Shown: positions 33,466 to 44,809, numbered from the stretch's first letter. The stretch is 64,000 nucleotides of DNA from Spirometra erinaceieuropaei (GCA_902702965.1 CACRXP010000050.1:981586-1045585); one strand, 5' to 3'. The notes: generated by a model not told the origin, from the letters alone. Numbers and translations: made by a program.

Positions 33466-33936
33466 GTTTGCGTCCTGGCTTCAACTCGAAAGTACTTTTA
33501 AATTAGCATTGGTAACTCAATGACTGCGCAGGTGTAGCGGCCGAGGACGGCAAGCGTAGCACACACCGAAGAAAGAGAACACCGAGGGTGGATCCTGAGG
33601 AGATTGATCTGAACAGAGTCGTTGGCATCTCTGAATACTCATTCACACACAGCATAAGATGGTACGTCAGGAATGGGATACGGTACAGTATAACAAGACG
33701 GTCATGGGAAACACGTATAATGATAATAGTAACTCATGTATATGTATGTATATTGAAGGGTTACAGGCAGAGCCCTTGATGACCCTATTTATGTACAGTG
33801 CTTTCGCAGATTCATACTCAAAAATAAAATAAAATTGCAGGCATTAAAAATGTGATTGGGTCACAGTTCAATCGTAATCATAAGGTAGTGCATGGGGTCA
33901 CTGTAAATTAGTGCGGGAGATTGTATATGACAGATT

Positions 33937-36858
33937 TTACAAAACCGGCTGTGCATAGTCATGCTGTACAAGCCGATTTCTGTCGAAGACTAGACGAGCA
34001 AGTTTTCTTTTAAACACACAAACTGTGTCAGCCGTCACCATCTCGCTTGGAAGCGAGTTCCACGGCCTGACAACCCGCTGGCTGAAAGAAAATTTTCGCC
34101 GGTCTAAACGTGTTCGCTCATTCTCGACTTTGAATGCATGGCCGCGTAGTTGGTTTGTACGGGCGAACTCAAAGAAGCCCTCTGCCCTTAATGAGCAACC
34201 CTGGCCGCGAACAATCCGGAACGTCCAGAGTAGACTGCAGTTTATTTGTCTATAAGAGAGAGGGAATAGGCCAAGCAAATTTAGCCTCTCCTGATAAGAC
34301 AAATGCTTTAGACCGTCGACCATCTTTGTCGCTCTGCGTTGCACCTGTTCGAGTAAGTTGATATCCTTCCTCATCCATGGTGAAGCTGCTGGCATTCCAT
34401 ACTCTAGATGAGGTCTTACAAAGACACAAAAGAGTCTTTCGAAGAGTTCAGGAGGAAATATTTTAAATGCACGTCTGATCCAGTGTAGAGTACTAGTTGC
34501 CTTCTGGACCATCTTTCTGCAGTGTTCTGATGGCGATATATTTGTGGTCGTCCATACACCCAGATCTCTGTGTCTTTCCACAGTTTCTAACCTCGTCCCG
34601 TCAATATAGTACTGGTGTTTGGGAGAGGCATTGCGGCCGGTGTTCAGGTGCAAAACCACGCATTTGGACACGTTAAACTTCAAAAGCCATCTGTTCGACC
34701 AAGCACACAGTTTGTTGATGTTCGACTGCAACTTCTCTGCGTCATCATCACACTTGACTTCACTCCATATTTTTATGTCATCCGCGAACATGAGAGCCTC
34801 GCAATTCACTTCGCTGATACAGTCATTAACATAAATCAGGAAGAGTACTGGGCCTAAGACAGAACCCTGTGGGACACCACTTTCCACCTTTACCCATTCC
34901 GAGGTAGAATTACTAACGACGACTCTTTGTAGTCTGGAGGACAGAAAACTCCTGATCCACTTGAACATTCTCCCTTGAATCCCTACATCCCAGATCTTTT
35001 GCAAAAGAAGCCTGTGTGGGACACTGTCAAAGGCCTTCTTGAAGTCAAAAAATATGACATCTACTGGAAAACCCTTATCGGTAGATCGTGTCCATTTCTC
35101 GTGTGAGTAAAGAACACTCGTTAAGCAGGAGCGCCCTGGACGAAAGCCGTGTTGGGCATCGCACAATATTTTGTTCTGTTCCAGGTATTTCATCAAGTGT
35201 CTTTTGATAATACGTTCCATTATTTTACACGCGATGCAAGTAAGACTGACAGGACGATAATTTCCGCAGTCAAGTCTTCAGCCTCCTTTATGGATCGGAG
35301 TAATCAGTGCGCACTTCCATTCTTCCGGTAGCTCGCCGTCTTCAAATGACTTTTGAAATATTGCGGATAAGGGTTTACACAGTTCATTAGCAAGTTCGCG
35401 AAGTGCTCGGGCGGGAATTCTATCCGGGCCAGGCGATTTGGCAGGTTTCAGCCGGAGTAGCTCGGACCTAACTACAGTAGATGAAAAGAGTGGTTCCTCG
35501 GTTAAGGAGGGTAGGGAGGGGATAGGATGGGGAAGGGTACTGGGAGGAGAGGTTGTTTGGCGAATGGATGGATGGGCAAATATAGCACTAGGTTCTCGGG
35601 TGAAGACGGACTGAAAGAAATCGGAAAGGAGGGACGCTTTAACCTGGTCATCAATCTCCACTTTTCCATCTGCAGACCTGAGGGCAGGGATGAGCTCCTG
35701 AGTCCTTTTAGTACTTCGTATATAACCATATAGAATTTTCGGATGCACCAACGAATTTCGGAGTATGTTCAGTTCAAACTTCTTTCGCAGCTTTGAGGCC
35801 TCACTTTTACAGACGTTTCGTTGCCGCTTATATTCCTGTAAGTGTTCGTCGGAGCCAGTTTGTCTGTAACGCCTCCACAGACGATTTCTTTTTCTGAAAG
35901 AGGCCTTCAAGTCGGGGTTTATCCATTTTGGGCGGTTTGCGATTGTCTTCCTTCTAAGAGGACAATTGGAATAAACAATCTCTTTCAGTAAGGAACTGAA
36001 AGTATTCCAGTTATCGTTTGCTCGACCATGCAGTTCAGTCTCCCATGATATAGCTGCCGCTTCCCTCCTCATGAGAGAATAGTCACCTTTCCAAATGTTT
36101 CTCTCCCACCTCTCGGGTTGGGTGGGTTTGTAAAACAGTGAGTACTCGAAGTAGAGCGTGATGTGGTCGCTTGACCCTAATGGCTGTCGGTCCTGCAGGT
36201 CTAACACGTTTTCCTCCTCTCGGGTAAAAATAAGATCAAGGCAGTTCGACTGCTGCCCTTCCCTGACCCGTGTTCCAAAGGTAACATTCTGGCAGAGAAG
36301 TTTGTCCGTTGCCCATTGTAGTAGTTTGTGATTAAAGCTGTCTTGCGGCCCTTGTGCAGTCCACGTTAGCCAATCAATGCCAGGAGCGTTAAAATCCCCA
36401 ACGATAAGGACTTCTTTCTTCTCGCTAGCTTGGTACAGTTCGGATATGAGCATGAGATCTTGGTCAGAAGTATGGTTAGGTGAACGGTACACTACCGAAA
36501 GCGTCAATGATCGGACATTCTTAGTAGATATGGTAACGCTTAGCAGTTCCACATCCCGTACCGGTCTGTGTACATCAGCCATAGCGCTTAGCTTGCGAGT
36601 GACATAAATTATGACTCCTCCTCCTCGGCTTAGTCTATCTCTCCTGAATTGCTGATATCCTCTAAGTGATATTTCTGAATCTGCGATATCTTCAGTAAGC
36701 CACGTTTCTGTGAATGCCATTATGTCTGGCTTAATTTCATCAACTAAGTGTCTTAGTTCATCTAGTTTGTTGAAGAGGCTTTGCACATTTGCGGATATAA
36801 CCTTCAATGACTGATTTGTTGGAGAGGCCCGGCCTTCATTGTGACGGGTTCTGACCAC
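33937..36858 (-). pseudogene. CR1-D ORF2: endonuclease and reverse transcriptase, one in-frame TGA
   Basis: The frame starts at ATG 36858. The APE-type endonuclease is complete: ISANVQSLFNK, DIMAFTETWL, RGGGVIIYV, VVYRSPN, IVGDFNAPGIDW, NCLDLIF and SSDHITLYF, with all catalytic motifs. RT follows with SPGPDRIP and then a single TGA at about 35269-35267, inside HKGG-stop-RLDCGNYRPVSL, where the family has Ser or Arg. The same frame continues through QHGFRPGRSC, FFDFKKAFDSVPH, GVPQGSVLGP, MFADDIKIW (FADD intact) and the C-terminal HLEYGMP/QRRATKMV region to 33937. One substitution would explain the loss. Confidence 0.88.
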
Positions 36859-38282
36859 AGGAAAGACCCCTTTGTTTGGACTATTTGTCCATTTTTGATC
36901 TTCAGCCCTTTCTCTCCTCTGCCAATTATCTCATTCAATTCTGATCTCTGTTCTCTCATTTTCAGTCTTTCCCTCGGTTCGTAGTCTGGTTGAAAAAACA
37001 CTTCCTTGTGCGAATTGCGTAAGGTCGTTCTACTTTCTAACAAAAGCGCTGCTTGGGCTTCGTTTTCCAAAATAACTTTCAGGGGTCTTGGGGATTTTTC
37101 TAGGTCACGATTTGGGTCCGCTCTGCCTAGTCGGAAAGCTTTTTTAACGGTGAATATTTCCCCATCCTGCAGGACGGCGCTGGCGTACTGATGGAGAAGG
37201 TCTAGGTCGTGCGTCACTCGTTCCTTCGGAATGCAGGACGTGGACTCTGGGGCGCCCCTTATGACAATATTTTGCTTACGATTTATGGAAGAGCTCATTA
37301 CTGTCCCGTCCGCGCTAGGACGATATAATGCTACTGTAGTATTCCCGACGGCTGTTGTCACTTCGACATTTGAATGGTTTTCGGCCGGCGAAGGGAGTTT
37401 AGGGCATGGATTTTCATGTGACGTACTTGCTTCGGCAGTGGAGCTCTTACAATCATTACCCTGTTGCAATGTACTGCACGAAGGCTTATCGTGTCCTTTT
37501 CCATAAACGGAATGGTTAGGACACTTTCCAGATGAGTTAGCCTTGTGAAGAAGTGGAGTAACAGCATTGCCTTCCAAGAATAACGGCGAGTCCTTGTAGT
37601 TCCTAACAGATCTTCTGAGGGTCATGCTGGCTTTCCCAACTTTATTGTTCGATGATTTGGCAGGTTTTGTTACTATAGCAGGTAATGGAACCTGACTTAT
37701 TTTTAATGCATTAGTGTCGACTGCCACGTTATCCACCGGAACTGATTTGTCTAGAGTTTCCTCTGGAGACATAACTCGCTTCCTCTTCCTGACTGGCTTT
37801 GACTTTTCCGCGCTAGCGCCTTTATTAGTAGGATGTTCGTCGCCGATCGATCGGAAATTTGGCGGATTATTTGGTAATTCTATCTTACTGTGCTTAAGAA
37901 TAGCCATGATGATGTCCGTCAGTAGGCCTTGCTTCTCTTCTAGCGTCTGGACCCGCTTCTCAAGTTCCTTACAGCCGACACAGCGACCGACAAGCGCAGA
38001 ATCCGTCCCGTCTGTCATACAGTTTTCGAGGCCTCTTGGCAGTGCATCGGTTCTTATTTCCTGTCTTATCTCTTCGAGCCTATTGTGCGTAATCTCCCTG
38101 GAGTCTAATGATTCCAGCGGCATTTTATCGCAAGAGACTGCTAATGAATTAAAAACCGTTTTCAGCTGCTCTTCTGTAGTTGATAAACATATCTGACTAG
38201 CGCCAAACCGTTCATCGATAGCGCAGTGGCTAACACTGTGGCCTCCGAGACCGTAGGTACAGCTGGAATGAGTTACAGCCAT
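36804..38282 (-). CDS. CR1-D ORF1, nucleic-acid-binding protein
   Basis: The open frame has 492 codons. The likely functional start may be internal (MPLESLDSREITHNRLEE), because the first ~50 residues look unlike coding. A leucine-rich coiled coil (CKELEKRVQTLEEKQGLL) suggests trimerisation, then comes a basic region (KPVRKRKRVMSPEE). The C-terminal domain (NIVIRGAPES...VKKAFRLGRADPN...RPLKVILEN...) has the order of the RRM-like domain of CR1/L1-type ORF1 proteins, which chaperone the RNA. It overlaps ORF2 by 55 bases, implying reinitiation or coupled translation. Confidence 0.75.
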   Translation of the reverse strand: MAVTHSSCTYGLGGHSVSHCAIDERFGASQICLSTTEEQLKTVFNSLAVSCDKMPLESLDSREITHNRLEEIRQEIRTDALPRGLENCMTDGTDSALVGRCVGCKELEKRVQTLEEKQGLLTDIIMAILKHSKIELPNNPPNFRSIGDEHPTNKGASAEKSKPVRKRKRVMSPEETLDKSVPVDNVAVDTNALKISQVPLPAIVTKPAKSSNNKVGKASMTLRRSVRNYKDSPLFLEGNAVTPLLHKANSSGKCPNHSVYGKGHDKPSCSTLQQGNDCKSSTAEASTSHENPCPKLPSPAENHSNVEVTTAVGNTTVALYRPSADGTVMSSSINRKQNIVIRGAPESTSCIPKERVTHDLDLLHQYASAVLQDGEIFTVKKAFRLGRADPNRDLEKSPRPLKVILENEAQAALLLESRTTLRNSHKEVFFQPDYEPRERLKMREQRSELNEIIGRGEKGLKIKNGQIVQTKGSFLWSEPVTMKAGPLQQISH

Positions 38283-38300
38283 AAAATAACCTGTCTGGGT

Positions 38301-38942
38301 GGAAAGGCGACGCCAACATGCCAGCTAGCAAACCTGTGGGGAACGCAGCGCTGTGGGCAACTGCAGGGAGGGGCCGAGGGAGGTGCCGATGTAGTGAGAC
38401 GGAGAGCGATGCGAGCGTCGTGGTACGGTAAGGGGGAAGGGATCGGCGAATGAGAGAGGAAGGGACACCGGCCATCTTAACTGACACGCGGTTACGCCAT
38501 CTCCACCCTAGGGCCTCGCGCGGAAAAGTGTCACACATTCAAACAATTCTGTTCAAGTCCAGGGGCGTTACACAGGTGCGCGGGCTGTGATGCGTTCTTC
38601 AACAATATGCATCGCCAGGTGGGCTACCTTGCCGTAACTTCGCTCAAGGCGGAGCACGGACATGAGCCCGTGCCCGCGGCGCCCCGGAATTCTAAGCAGA
38701 AGAGCCCAGACTCCCGGCTGACGGACTTTCACACGTTGCGTCCTGCATCACCGGTAAGTAGATACAGACTCCATTTAACCAAGATTTACATCGCAAGAAC
38801 AAACTCACATGCTTTGTTCCTTGTTTAGGGATGCATTAACTACAGCGCTTACGGATGAAATCTATTAAAGCGTGCAACCCAAATAACCAAAACGTAAGCA
38901 GACGAAAACAGTGTTGCTAGGTTAAAACAAAGGAATGGCAAA
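38301..38942. other. GC-rich stretch with a candidate host exon (38563-38753, plus strand)
   Basis: A GC-rich segment contains an AG acceptor at 38561-38562 after a pyrimidine-rich stretch, then 191 open bases, then a consensus donor CACCG|GTAAGT at 38753/38754. One frame reads ALHRCAGCDAFFNNMHRQVGYL...TDFHTLRPASP. I recognise no family. The base composition differs from the surrounding transposons, which is why I keep it. Confidence 0.25.
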
Positions 38943-39635
38943 CTAACGCATTGTAGAAAAGGAATGGAATATGGCTATCCTTTGGTGTTGGTCATGTGCC
39001 TTTTTAAAACCTTTTTTCAATGCTTTTACATTCTTAGTATGTTTATTGAAAGCCCTATTAGGAGCATCACATACGACGGAAGCCACACGGAGGTGCAGAG
39101 CTTTGTCAATCGCATCGACACGCAAACCATCATTATTCAACGACAGTAAATCGTCAAACGGTGGGTTGCATAGCGCGTGCACGTCCGAAGGCTTCCTGAC
39201 ACCGCAGTATATACAAACAGTGAAGACTTTACTTAAAATTGGCTCCACAATTCTACCTAACATAAGCCAAAACTCACGCTTAGGCTTCCTCTGAATTTGA
39301 AGACCTTCTATGGCTAGGCATATAAGTGCTTCTTCTACTAGACAACGCAGAGAGAGAGAGTATGCAAGTGGCCGTTCAGCTGAGCTACAAGTCCCAAATG
39401 CACTTACGCACCACTGCCCATTGCCGTGATTGGTGCAGAGAAATTTTTCGCGCTCAACAGAGTTCGTGCGTCAGCTAGGATATCCGGCAACCACGGTCTC
39501 AAAGCCTTTAGAAGGCGGTTCAAACGGAAATGCGGCATTTGTGAGCGTAAAGCCCACTTGCGAAGACTTTCATGTGCGCGTGACTACTTCCCCCTATGGC
39601 AAGCATATACGTCTTTGAACTCCCTCGAGATAATA
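38943..39635 (-). pseudogene. Transposase-like gene remnant, copy 2
   Basis: On the minus strand from about 39580 the reading is LRKWALRSQMP, LNRLLKALR, DARTLL, then PITAMGSG and VHLGLVAQL after a stop, LICLAIEGL, FWLMLGRIVEP, FTVCIYCGVRKPSDVHA, NNDGLRVDAID and VASVVCDAP. The order and spacing match copy 1 (15230-15920) and extend further C-terminally. The open stretch 39263-38943 is the best preserved part. It diverges after CDAPNRAF, where intact relatives would continue to a Cys-rich motif. The high-coordinate edge abuts a CR1-A fragment at 39636. Confidence 0.6.
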
Positions 39636-40132
39636 AGCAAAAATGTAAAGAAATTACAGCAATTGGTGAATATAGACACTGATTCACATAGGTCACTGGT
39701 TTTATGGTTACAAAGTAGCATAGTCCGCTTGTGGCTGCAGCACGTCTGTCAAGTCGACATTTAAATGTCTCCACAGATTGAGACGTAACAATCCTCTCGG
39801 CAGGTTATTCCACGGCTCCACGACACGTTTGGATAAAAAATACTTCCTCACACTCGGTCTACTTTGAAGCAAAAGTAGTTTGGAGGGATCTCCCCCGAGG
39901 TAAGTTGTAGTGGCGAGTTGGAGGAAGTCGTCGCACCGGAGGACTCCAGTCCAAGCCACGCCCTATACGGAAAGTTTGTATCAAGTCTCTGCTCAACTGC
40001 TTATAACTCAGAATGTAAGGAGTAACGCAATTAATGCATCAGGCAAACGCGGATTGTCAGAACTCCCTTCGTACAGTGACTGGCAGCAGAGGCCGCTGAG
40101 TGTCTTAACAAGTTTACGGATACACGCACCGT
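39636..40132 (-). mobile_element. CR1-A copy 4, 3' fragment
   Basis: The 3' UTR (AAGCAAAAATGTAAAGAAATTACAGC) and ORF2 C-terminus (39959-39708: VLRCDDFLQLATTTYLGGDP, VRKYFLSKRVVEPWNNLP, QADYATL) match 1600-1950 of copy 1. Upstream coding to 40132 is frame-shifted. The terminal (TGAC) tail is missing. Confidence 0.8.
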
Positions 40133-40259
40133 AGGAAGATTCAGAGGGACACGTTTCCTTTTAGGAAGGAGAAGGTACAACTTCTGGCCTAGCTCTTACA
40201 TTCGGTGTCTACGGTGGGATCCCACGAATATAATCCAACGTCTGAAATGTGTTAGGATA

Positions 40260-40600
40260 CTGCTGTAAATGACATCGGTGAATTTTCTGTAGAAGACGTT
40301 AAAATGGTCCTCAGTAAATGTAAAGCAGAGAAGTCTCCTTCATTGGATGAAATTCTCGGATTGCTATTTGCGAAATTATCTGCAGACCTGGGAATATAGC
40401 TTTCTTCTAAATTAGTGCTGCCAGTGCAGACAGGAGAGTTGCCGTCGAAGTGGAAGAGGGCCAACGTAGGTCCCTTATACAAATGGGTAGCTAAATGGTC
40501 ATAGACCGCTTTAGGCCAACATATTTGGCTGAACCTATTTGCAACATAATAGAAGTCATTACAAAGCATATTTTAGTACAATTTCGCAACAAAAATAAGA
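40260..40600 (+). pseudogene. Reverse-transcriptase N-terminal fragment, family not assigned
   Basis: The plus strand reads FSVEDVKMVLSKCKAEKSPSLDEI, LFAKLSADLGI, then a stop, then VLPVQTGELPSKWKRANVGPLYKW. These are the pre-palm motifs of a non-LTR RT (usual form SPGPDEI and W..A.V.PLYK). It is broken by stops and ends near 40600. It is too divergent to place in CR1-A to D. Confidence 0.55.
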
Positions 40601-41107
40601 TCTCCCAGAATTTTTAGCATATTTCCCGACTGGGGTATTCCTGTCTGTCAAATATGCTACTGGTGACTCCGTTTACCAGCTTCCGTGACTAACTCGGAGG
40701 CGATAGCTCCCACAGGGGTACGTCTATTTTGCTTTCCTGTCACTGCACGATAAAATAACATTTTGGGAAATTTGAACGATATTACATGATCATAGACTTT
40801 GAGTGCATAGCCCACCCGACTTGCCGGGCATTAAAAACGTTATCAGACACGTTTGGGTGAGTTTTCTTGGTACAATGCTATGCTATGACCCAGTAGTGAC
40901 ATTAAAGTCCGCTTTGTCTTGATCAATTACAACACGCTCTTTAAGAAACTTAACACAACTTTGAATGAGACAAAGAACAATCACGTGCATTTTTACCTGC
41001 TAACGACTTTGTTCTTGTTTACTATTTTGGAACTGTTGGGATACTCCTATCTTCGTTTACTGGATAGGCTACTCACTATGCCCAACTAATGGGTTTATCC
41101 TTTACAT
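40601..41107. other. Presumed 5' LTR region of G2
   Basis: The primer site at 41108 implies that a 5' LTR ends at about 41106 (TTTACA). I could not define its start, because the 3' partner would lie beyond or inside the 56958-57013 gap and I see no matching block there. No gene is present. Confidence 0.4.
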
Positions 41108-41116
41108 TGGTGACCC
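41108..41116 (+). other. G2 primer-binding site
   Basis: TGGTGACCC, identical to the G1 site, is complementary to the tRNA-Trp 3' end. It lies 231 bases before the gag ATG at 41339. Confidence 0.7.
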
Positions 41117-41338
41117 TGTATCGTTCATAGATCTTTCTGTTTCATTTCTGTGAATGACTATTTCCATTCGGATTAATCCTCACTCTACTTTTTATTGATC
41201 AGATTATTCATCTAGCCCTTATTTGATGTTCACGCTGTCTCACACTTTTATTCAATACGAGTGCTACCCTTCAATCTCAGTGTCAACGTGCCAGTCATAT
41301 ATCCCATTTATCTGACCTCTGACCGACATCGGCTTATT

Positions 41339-42110
41339 ATGTCCAACGATTCTAATAGCCAGCCGATAGCCGGCATTCGCACCTTTAACCGGCCAGCCGT
41401 ATGGCTTGATGACGTCGCATTGCGGCTGCGCAGTGTAGAGTCCCGTTTCGCCCTCCGTCAAATTACACGAGAGGATACGAAATTTCACTATGTTGTGGCA
41501 GTATTCGCAATGGAAATCGCCACCGACCTCCGCGACATCATAGATTTCCAGCCCACAAAAGCCCCTTATACTGCCCTAAAGGAAGATCTCATTTCCCGAA
41601 TTTCCTTGTCAACGCAAAAACGTCTGAAACGTTTTATTTCTGAGGAGGACCTCGGTGACAGGAAGCCTACGCAGCTTCTTAAGCGTTTGGAGCAGTTGGC
41701 AGACGGACAAAAGCTGGATGCCACCATGTTCAAGCAACTTTTTCTTCAACGGTTGCCTCCTTCTGTGCAAGCCATCCTTGCGCCTAACATTCCTTCTTCG
41801 ACTGCTTAGATGTTCGCAGAAACTGCTGACCGTGTATTTGAGTAATACTAGCCTCCTGTTACGGTAAACGTCGCTAGTCAAAGCTAAATTGCGCTCGCAA
41901 TCGAGGATATCATCAAAAGCCTGGATGCCCCACTCTTGACGTTTCCCAGCTCCGAGCAACTCGTGTCTATAAAGTCGTAGTCCTGCATTTACTCGCCGCC
42001 CGAGATCTCCTACTCCAAACCAACCTGTAGTTGATGGTTTCCGTTGGTATCATCATAATTATGGTTCTGACGCCCATCGCTGTCAATCTCCGTGCAGGGA
42101 CAAGACACAT
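41339..42110 (+). pseudogene. G2 gag with stops
   Basis: The likely start is ATG 41339 (MSNDSNSQPIAG). The frame runs to TAG 41807-41809 and resumes at once (MFAETADRVFE, then another stop). The segment LGDRKPTQLLKRLEQL and LFLQRLPPSVQAIL parallel G1 Gag. The zinc motif near 42035-42095 reads WYHHNYG...C...C with the first Cys replaced by Arg, a broken CHCC motif. Confidence 0.78.
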
Positions 42111-42149
42111 GCGTTGGAAAACTCCCCTGCCGACCAGTAAAGGCGACGA

Positions 42150-42320
42150 ACGTGGTCAGCACATCCTCTTCCAGATGCTTACTCCACATCTATGACAGAA
42201 CTTCCTGTCGTAATTTCCTCGTGGATACTGGTGCGGAGATCAGTCTAACTCCAACCACCGTGACTGACCGTAAGTCATCAAACTCTTTATTAAAACTTTT
42301 GGTCAACGATCCCTAACGCT
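42150..42320 (+). pseudogene. G2 protease, N-terminal half
   Basis: FLVDTGAEISLTPTT contains the DTG catalytic triad (42224-42232), intact unlike in G1. Coding ends at about 42320 with FGQRSLTL in one frame, exactly where CR1-B1 sequence begins. The second half is at 54397. Confidence 0.75.
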
Positions 42321-44116
42321 GTCAGGCAAAGTAAAAGTACAAATTCATTCTTTGCCAAACATTTCACCATTGAAACTGACTCAATCCATTTAATTCCTCC
42401 GTTGTCTGATGCATCTCTCAGCATCATAAATTCTTCTCCTGAAACTATTCAAAAACTGATAACCTATCTTCCTAACTCTCACTCAGTAGGCACGAACAAT
42501 ATCCCAAACTCTCTTATAAAACAACTAAGAGATTTTCCTCCTGTGCTTAGCAAACTCTTTTCAGTGCTCCTCGTAAGTGGCTTCTCTCCTGTCTATTGGA
42601 AAACTTCTATTGTTATTCCAGTATTTATGTCTGGCTGTCGTTCTGACGTTCAGAACTATCGAGGTGTCCATAAAACACCTTCGCTCACTAAAACCTTTGA
42701 AAAAATTCTCGCCTAAGAAATTACCGACTTTTGCATAGCCAATCAAGTTATTAGCCCTTCCCAACATGGTTTTTTACCAGATGGTTCATGTGAAAAATGT
42801 CATTTGTCGTTTCTCAATCTACTTACCCCTCTTCGTAATGACCATCTATCTGTTGTCGTTATTTATTTTGATCTTAGTAAAGCCTTTGATAAAGTGCCAC
42901 ATAAAAGACTCTTGATTAAATTGGAAGCTATAGGAATTCGCAGTCCACTAATAGACTTTCTCAGGTCATACCTGTCTAATCGTAAACAAAAGGTTTTGGT
43001 GGGATCTTCACTTTCCAGTGAAAATCCTATTGTAAGCGGTGTCCTACAAGGCACCCTTTTAGGTCCTCTTTTGTTCTTGCTTTACATAAATGATATTTCA
43101 GCAGCAGTTAAACATTATCAATTATTTATTTATGCCAATGGTCTTAAATGTGTATATTCTTTCAAAAAATCTACGAGCCTTCATTGCCTGGAGCAAATCC
43201 ATGCTGACTTGCTTACTCTCTCAGCTTGGAGCTCGAAATGGCTAATGGAATTCTCTCCGTCTAAATGTCGCTATATGTGTTTTGGACTTGGGAGGCTACC
43301 CCAACCAGTGGTCTCTCAAGGCACACCTATGACTGGATGTACCGCCATCAAGGATTTAGGTTTAAGCAACACTAATAATCTTGATCTCTGGCCACACGCT
43401 GACAGAATTACGGCCAGAGCTGCCCAGATTTGTGGCTTTATTTCTTACAAATTCTATCTTCCTGAAATTAAATTAAGGCGCTATCGCATGCTTGAACTTC
43501 GCATTCTCGAGTGTTGTTGTCCATTCTTTGTTCTGATGAGCGAGGCTAGTAGTTTAAAAATAGAAAATGTCAAAAGACGTTTTTCTAAAAAAACTGATAG
43601 ATAAGGAACATCCCAATATCTCCTACTCAGATAGATGCCAGCAAACTAACCTAAACTTTTTATAAGTTCGAAGACTAGAAGTAGGCTTCTGTCTCCTCTT
43701 TCGCATTAACCATAGTTCAAATTTTCCCCGGATTTCAGCACTTACCATTAGTAGTCGCCCATACAATTTTCGTAGCTCTTCCTTGATTATACCTCCTGCA
43801 GCTTCCTCCACCTCTAAGCGCTCTCTTTTTTTGTTTCTAGATATACTTTTCTCTGGAATAATTTTCTAATAAATATAAGATCTCCAGATAATCTACACAC
43901 ATCAAAGAGAATGCTACGCTTTTATCTGGATACTGAATCGATTAAACTTATATTTTCCTGATCCTTCCCGGACAACTTTCTAGGTGACACTGACAAAGCT
44001 TCGTATGATCCCTCACCAGAAATGTTAATTTTTTCAATTTTTCACTTCATACATCGTGCCCTCGCAGAATGCGCTCCATCGACGCTCTTAGAGAAGCCTT
44101 CTGCATTCGCCATATA
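42321..44116 (+). mobile_element. CR1-B1 copy A, left part
   Basis: Homology to CR1-B1 copy 1 begins at TCAGGCAAAG (42322, equivalent to about 6620 on the minus strand). It runs through RT and C-terminus into the 3' UTR, stopping at CGCCATATA (44116). The remaining UTR and 3' terminus are at 53536-54398, starting CTAGTAG. Joined, they read as the continuous motif present at about 4750-4760 (minus). The interruption is the CR1-B2 element. Confidence 0.88.
42322..43870 (+). pseudogene. CR1-B1 copy A ORF2 remnant with dead catalytic box
   Basis: The RT frame opens with NSFFAKHFTIETDS and has an in-frame TAA at about 42714. It continues with HGFLPDGSC, YFDLSKAFDKVPH and GVLQGTLLGP. The catalytic box reads YANG (about 43132-43143), where copy 1 has YADD, so both Asp are lost. 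A frameshift follows RRFSKK, and a TAA replaces the Trp codon of FLWVRR. Both the YANG and the TAA are shared with copy B at 58.2-60.2 kb. Confidence 0.85.
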
Positions 44117-44809
44117 GATAGATAGATAATATTTTATTAAAGACCCTTCGGGGTCCCATCAAAGCAAGTTAAAATAAATTTACATGCGAGTTTTGGATGA
44201 GGTAGGCCGAATCTTTAAAAATGCAATTCATAGTTTCTGAATTAGAAGTCCATTGAGAAACATAATGATTGAGGGGTGAAAAAAAACTCCTTACAAAAAG
44301 TTAAAAATGACTGTATTAATTTTACGGGAGAAAAAATCTCTCAATAATAATAATGACAGAAAAAAGCGGGCAGGACTGGCCTGTAGGTGGTGGTATATAA
44401 CGGAATGTTGTCGGTCTTCGTGAGGGTAACAATAAATCTCAGCCTTGAAGGGTACGTATGCGGGTCAGACAGGACTGCCTTGAATGTGGAATTGTATACG
44501 GGATTCACAATTGAGATCGTCTGGGCCGGATTGATACGCCGCATGAGACTATTTGCGTCAAAGAGGCCAGACGAGAGGAACCCAGATGCGATCGGCCACA
44601 TCACGCTTCGAGCTCAGCCGAGCAGTGGGGAAGGGAGGTACGACCAAACTACTAGTAGACGGCGAATACTGAGGGTTCCGCCGTGAGCGTCGACAAACCG
44701 CATAAGGTCGGAATGCGGGAGAAGACATCAAAAACCGCGAACATTGTCGCTATGGGGGAGGAGTGATAGCAGTGGATTTAGAAACCAATTCAAAACGGGT
44801 TTCTTATGG
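44117..44809 (-). mobile_element. CR1-B2 copy, 3' part (3' UTR and tail)
   Basis: The tail (GATA)n at 44117-44130 is followed by the shared CR1-B terminus (GACCCTTCGGGGTCCCATCA) and B2 3' UTR up to TTTCTTATGG. The UTR continues at 49399 (TGGGATATAATTATGAG), as judged from the uninterrupted B2 copy at 13240-13270. The element lies inside CR1-B1 copy A. ATA occurs at both edges (44114-44116 and 53533-53535). Confidence 0.85.

Larger units (their letters stand above)
33732..38300 (-). mobile_element. CR1-D: near full-length non-LTR element with ORF1 and ORF2
   Basis: The 3' end carries a TATATGTATGTATA tail (about 33735-33755). A 180-bp 3' UTR, ORF2 (36858 to 33937) and ORF1 (38282 to 36804) follow. 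The ORFs overlap by 55 bases in different frames. Only one in-frame stop is visible across about 1,460 codons, so this is the youngest-looking element in the window. The 5' boundary is uncertain: ORF1 starts close to or within a non-element sequence near 38280-38300. Confidence 0.85.

Noticed and set aside
38215..38280. A-box-like sequence TAGCGCAGTGGCTAACA suggesting a tRNA or SINE
   Set aside because: No B box follows at the right distance (GGTACAGCTGG is a poor match), and the stretch overlaps the presumed ORF1 start of CR1-D. Kept only as a reason to doubt the first ~50 ORF1 residues.
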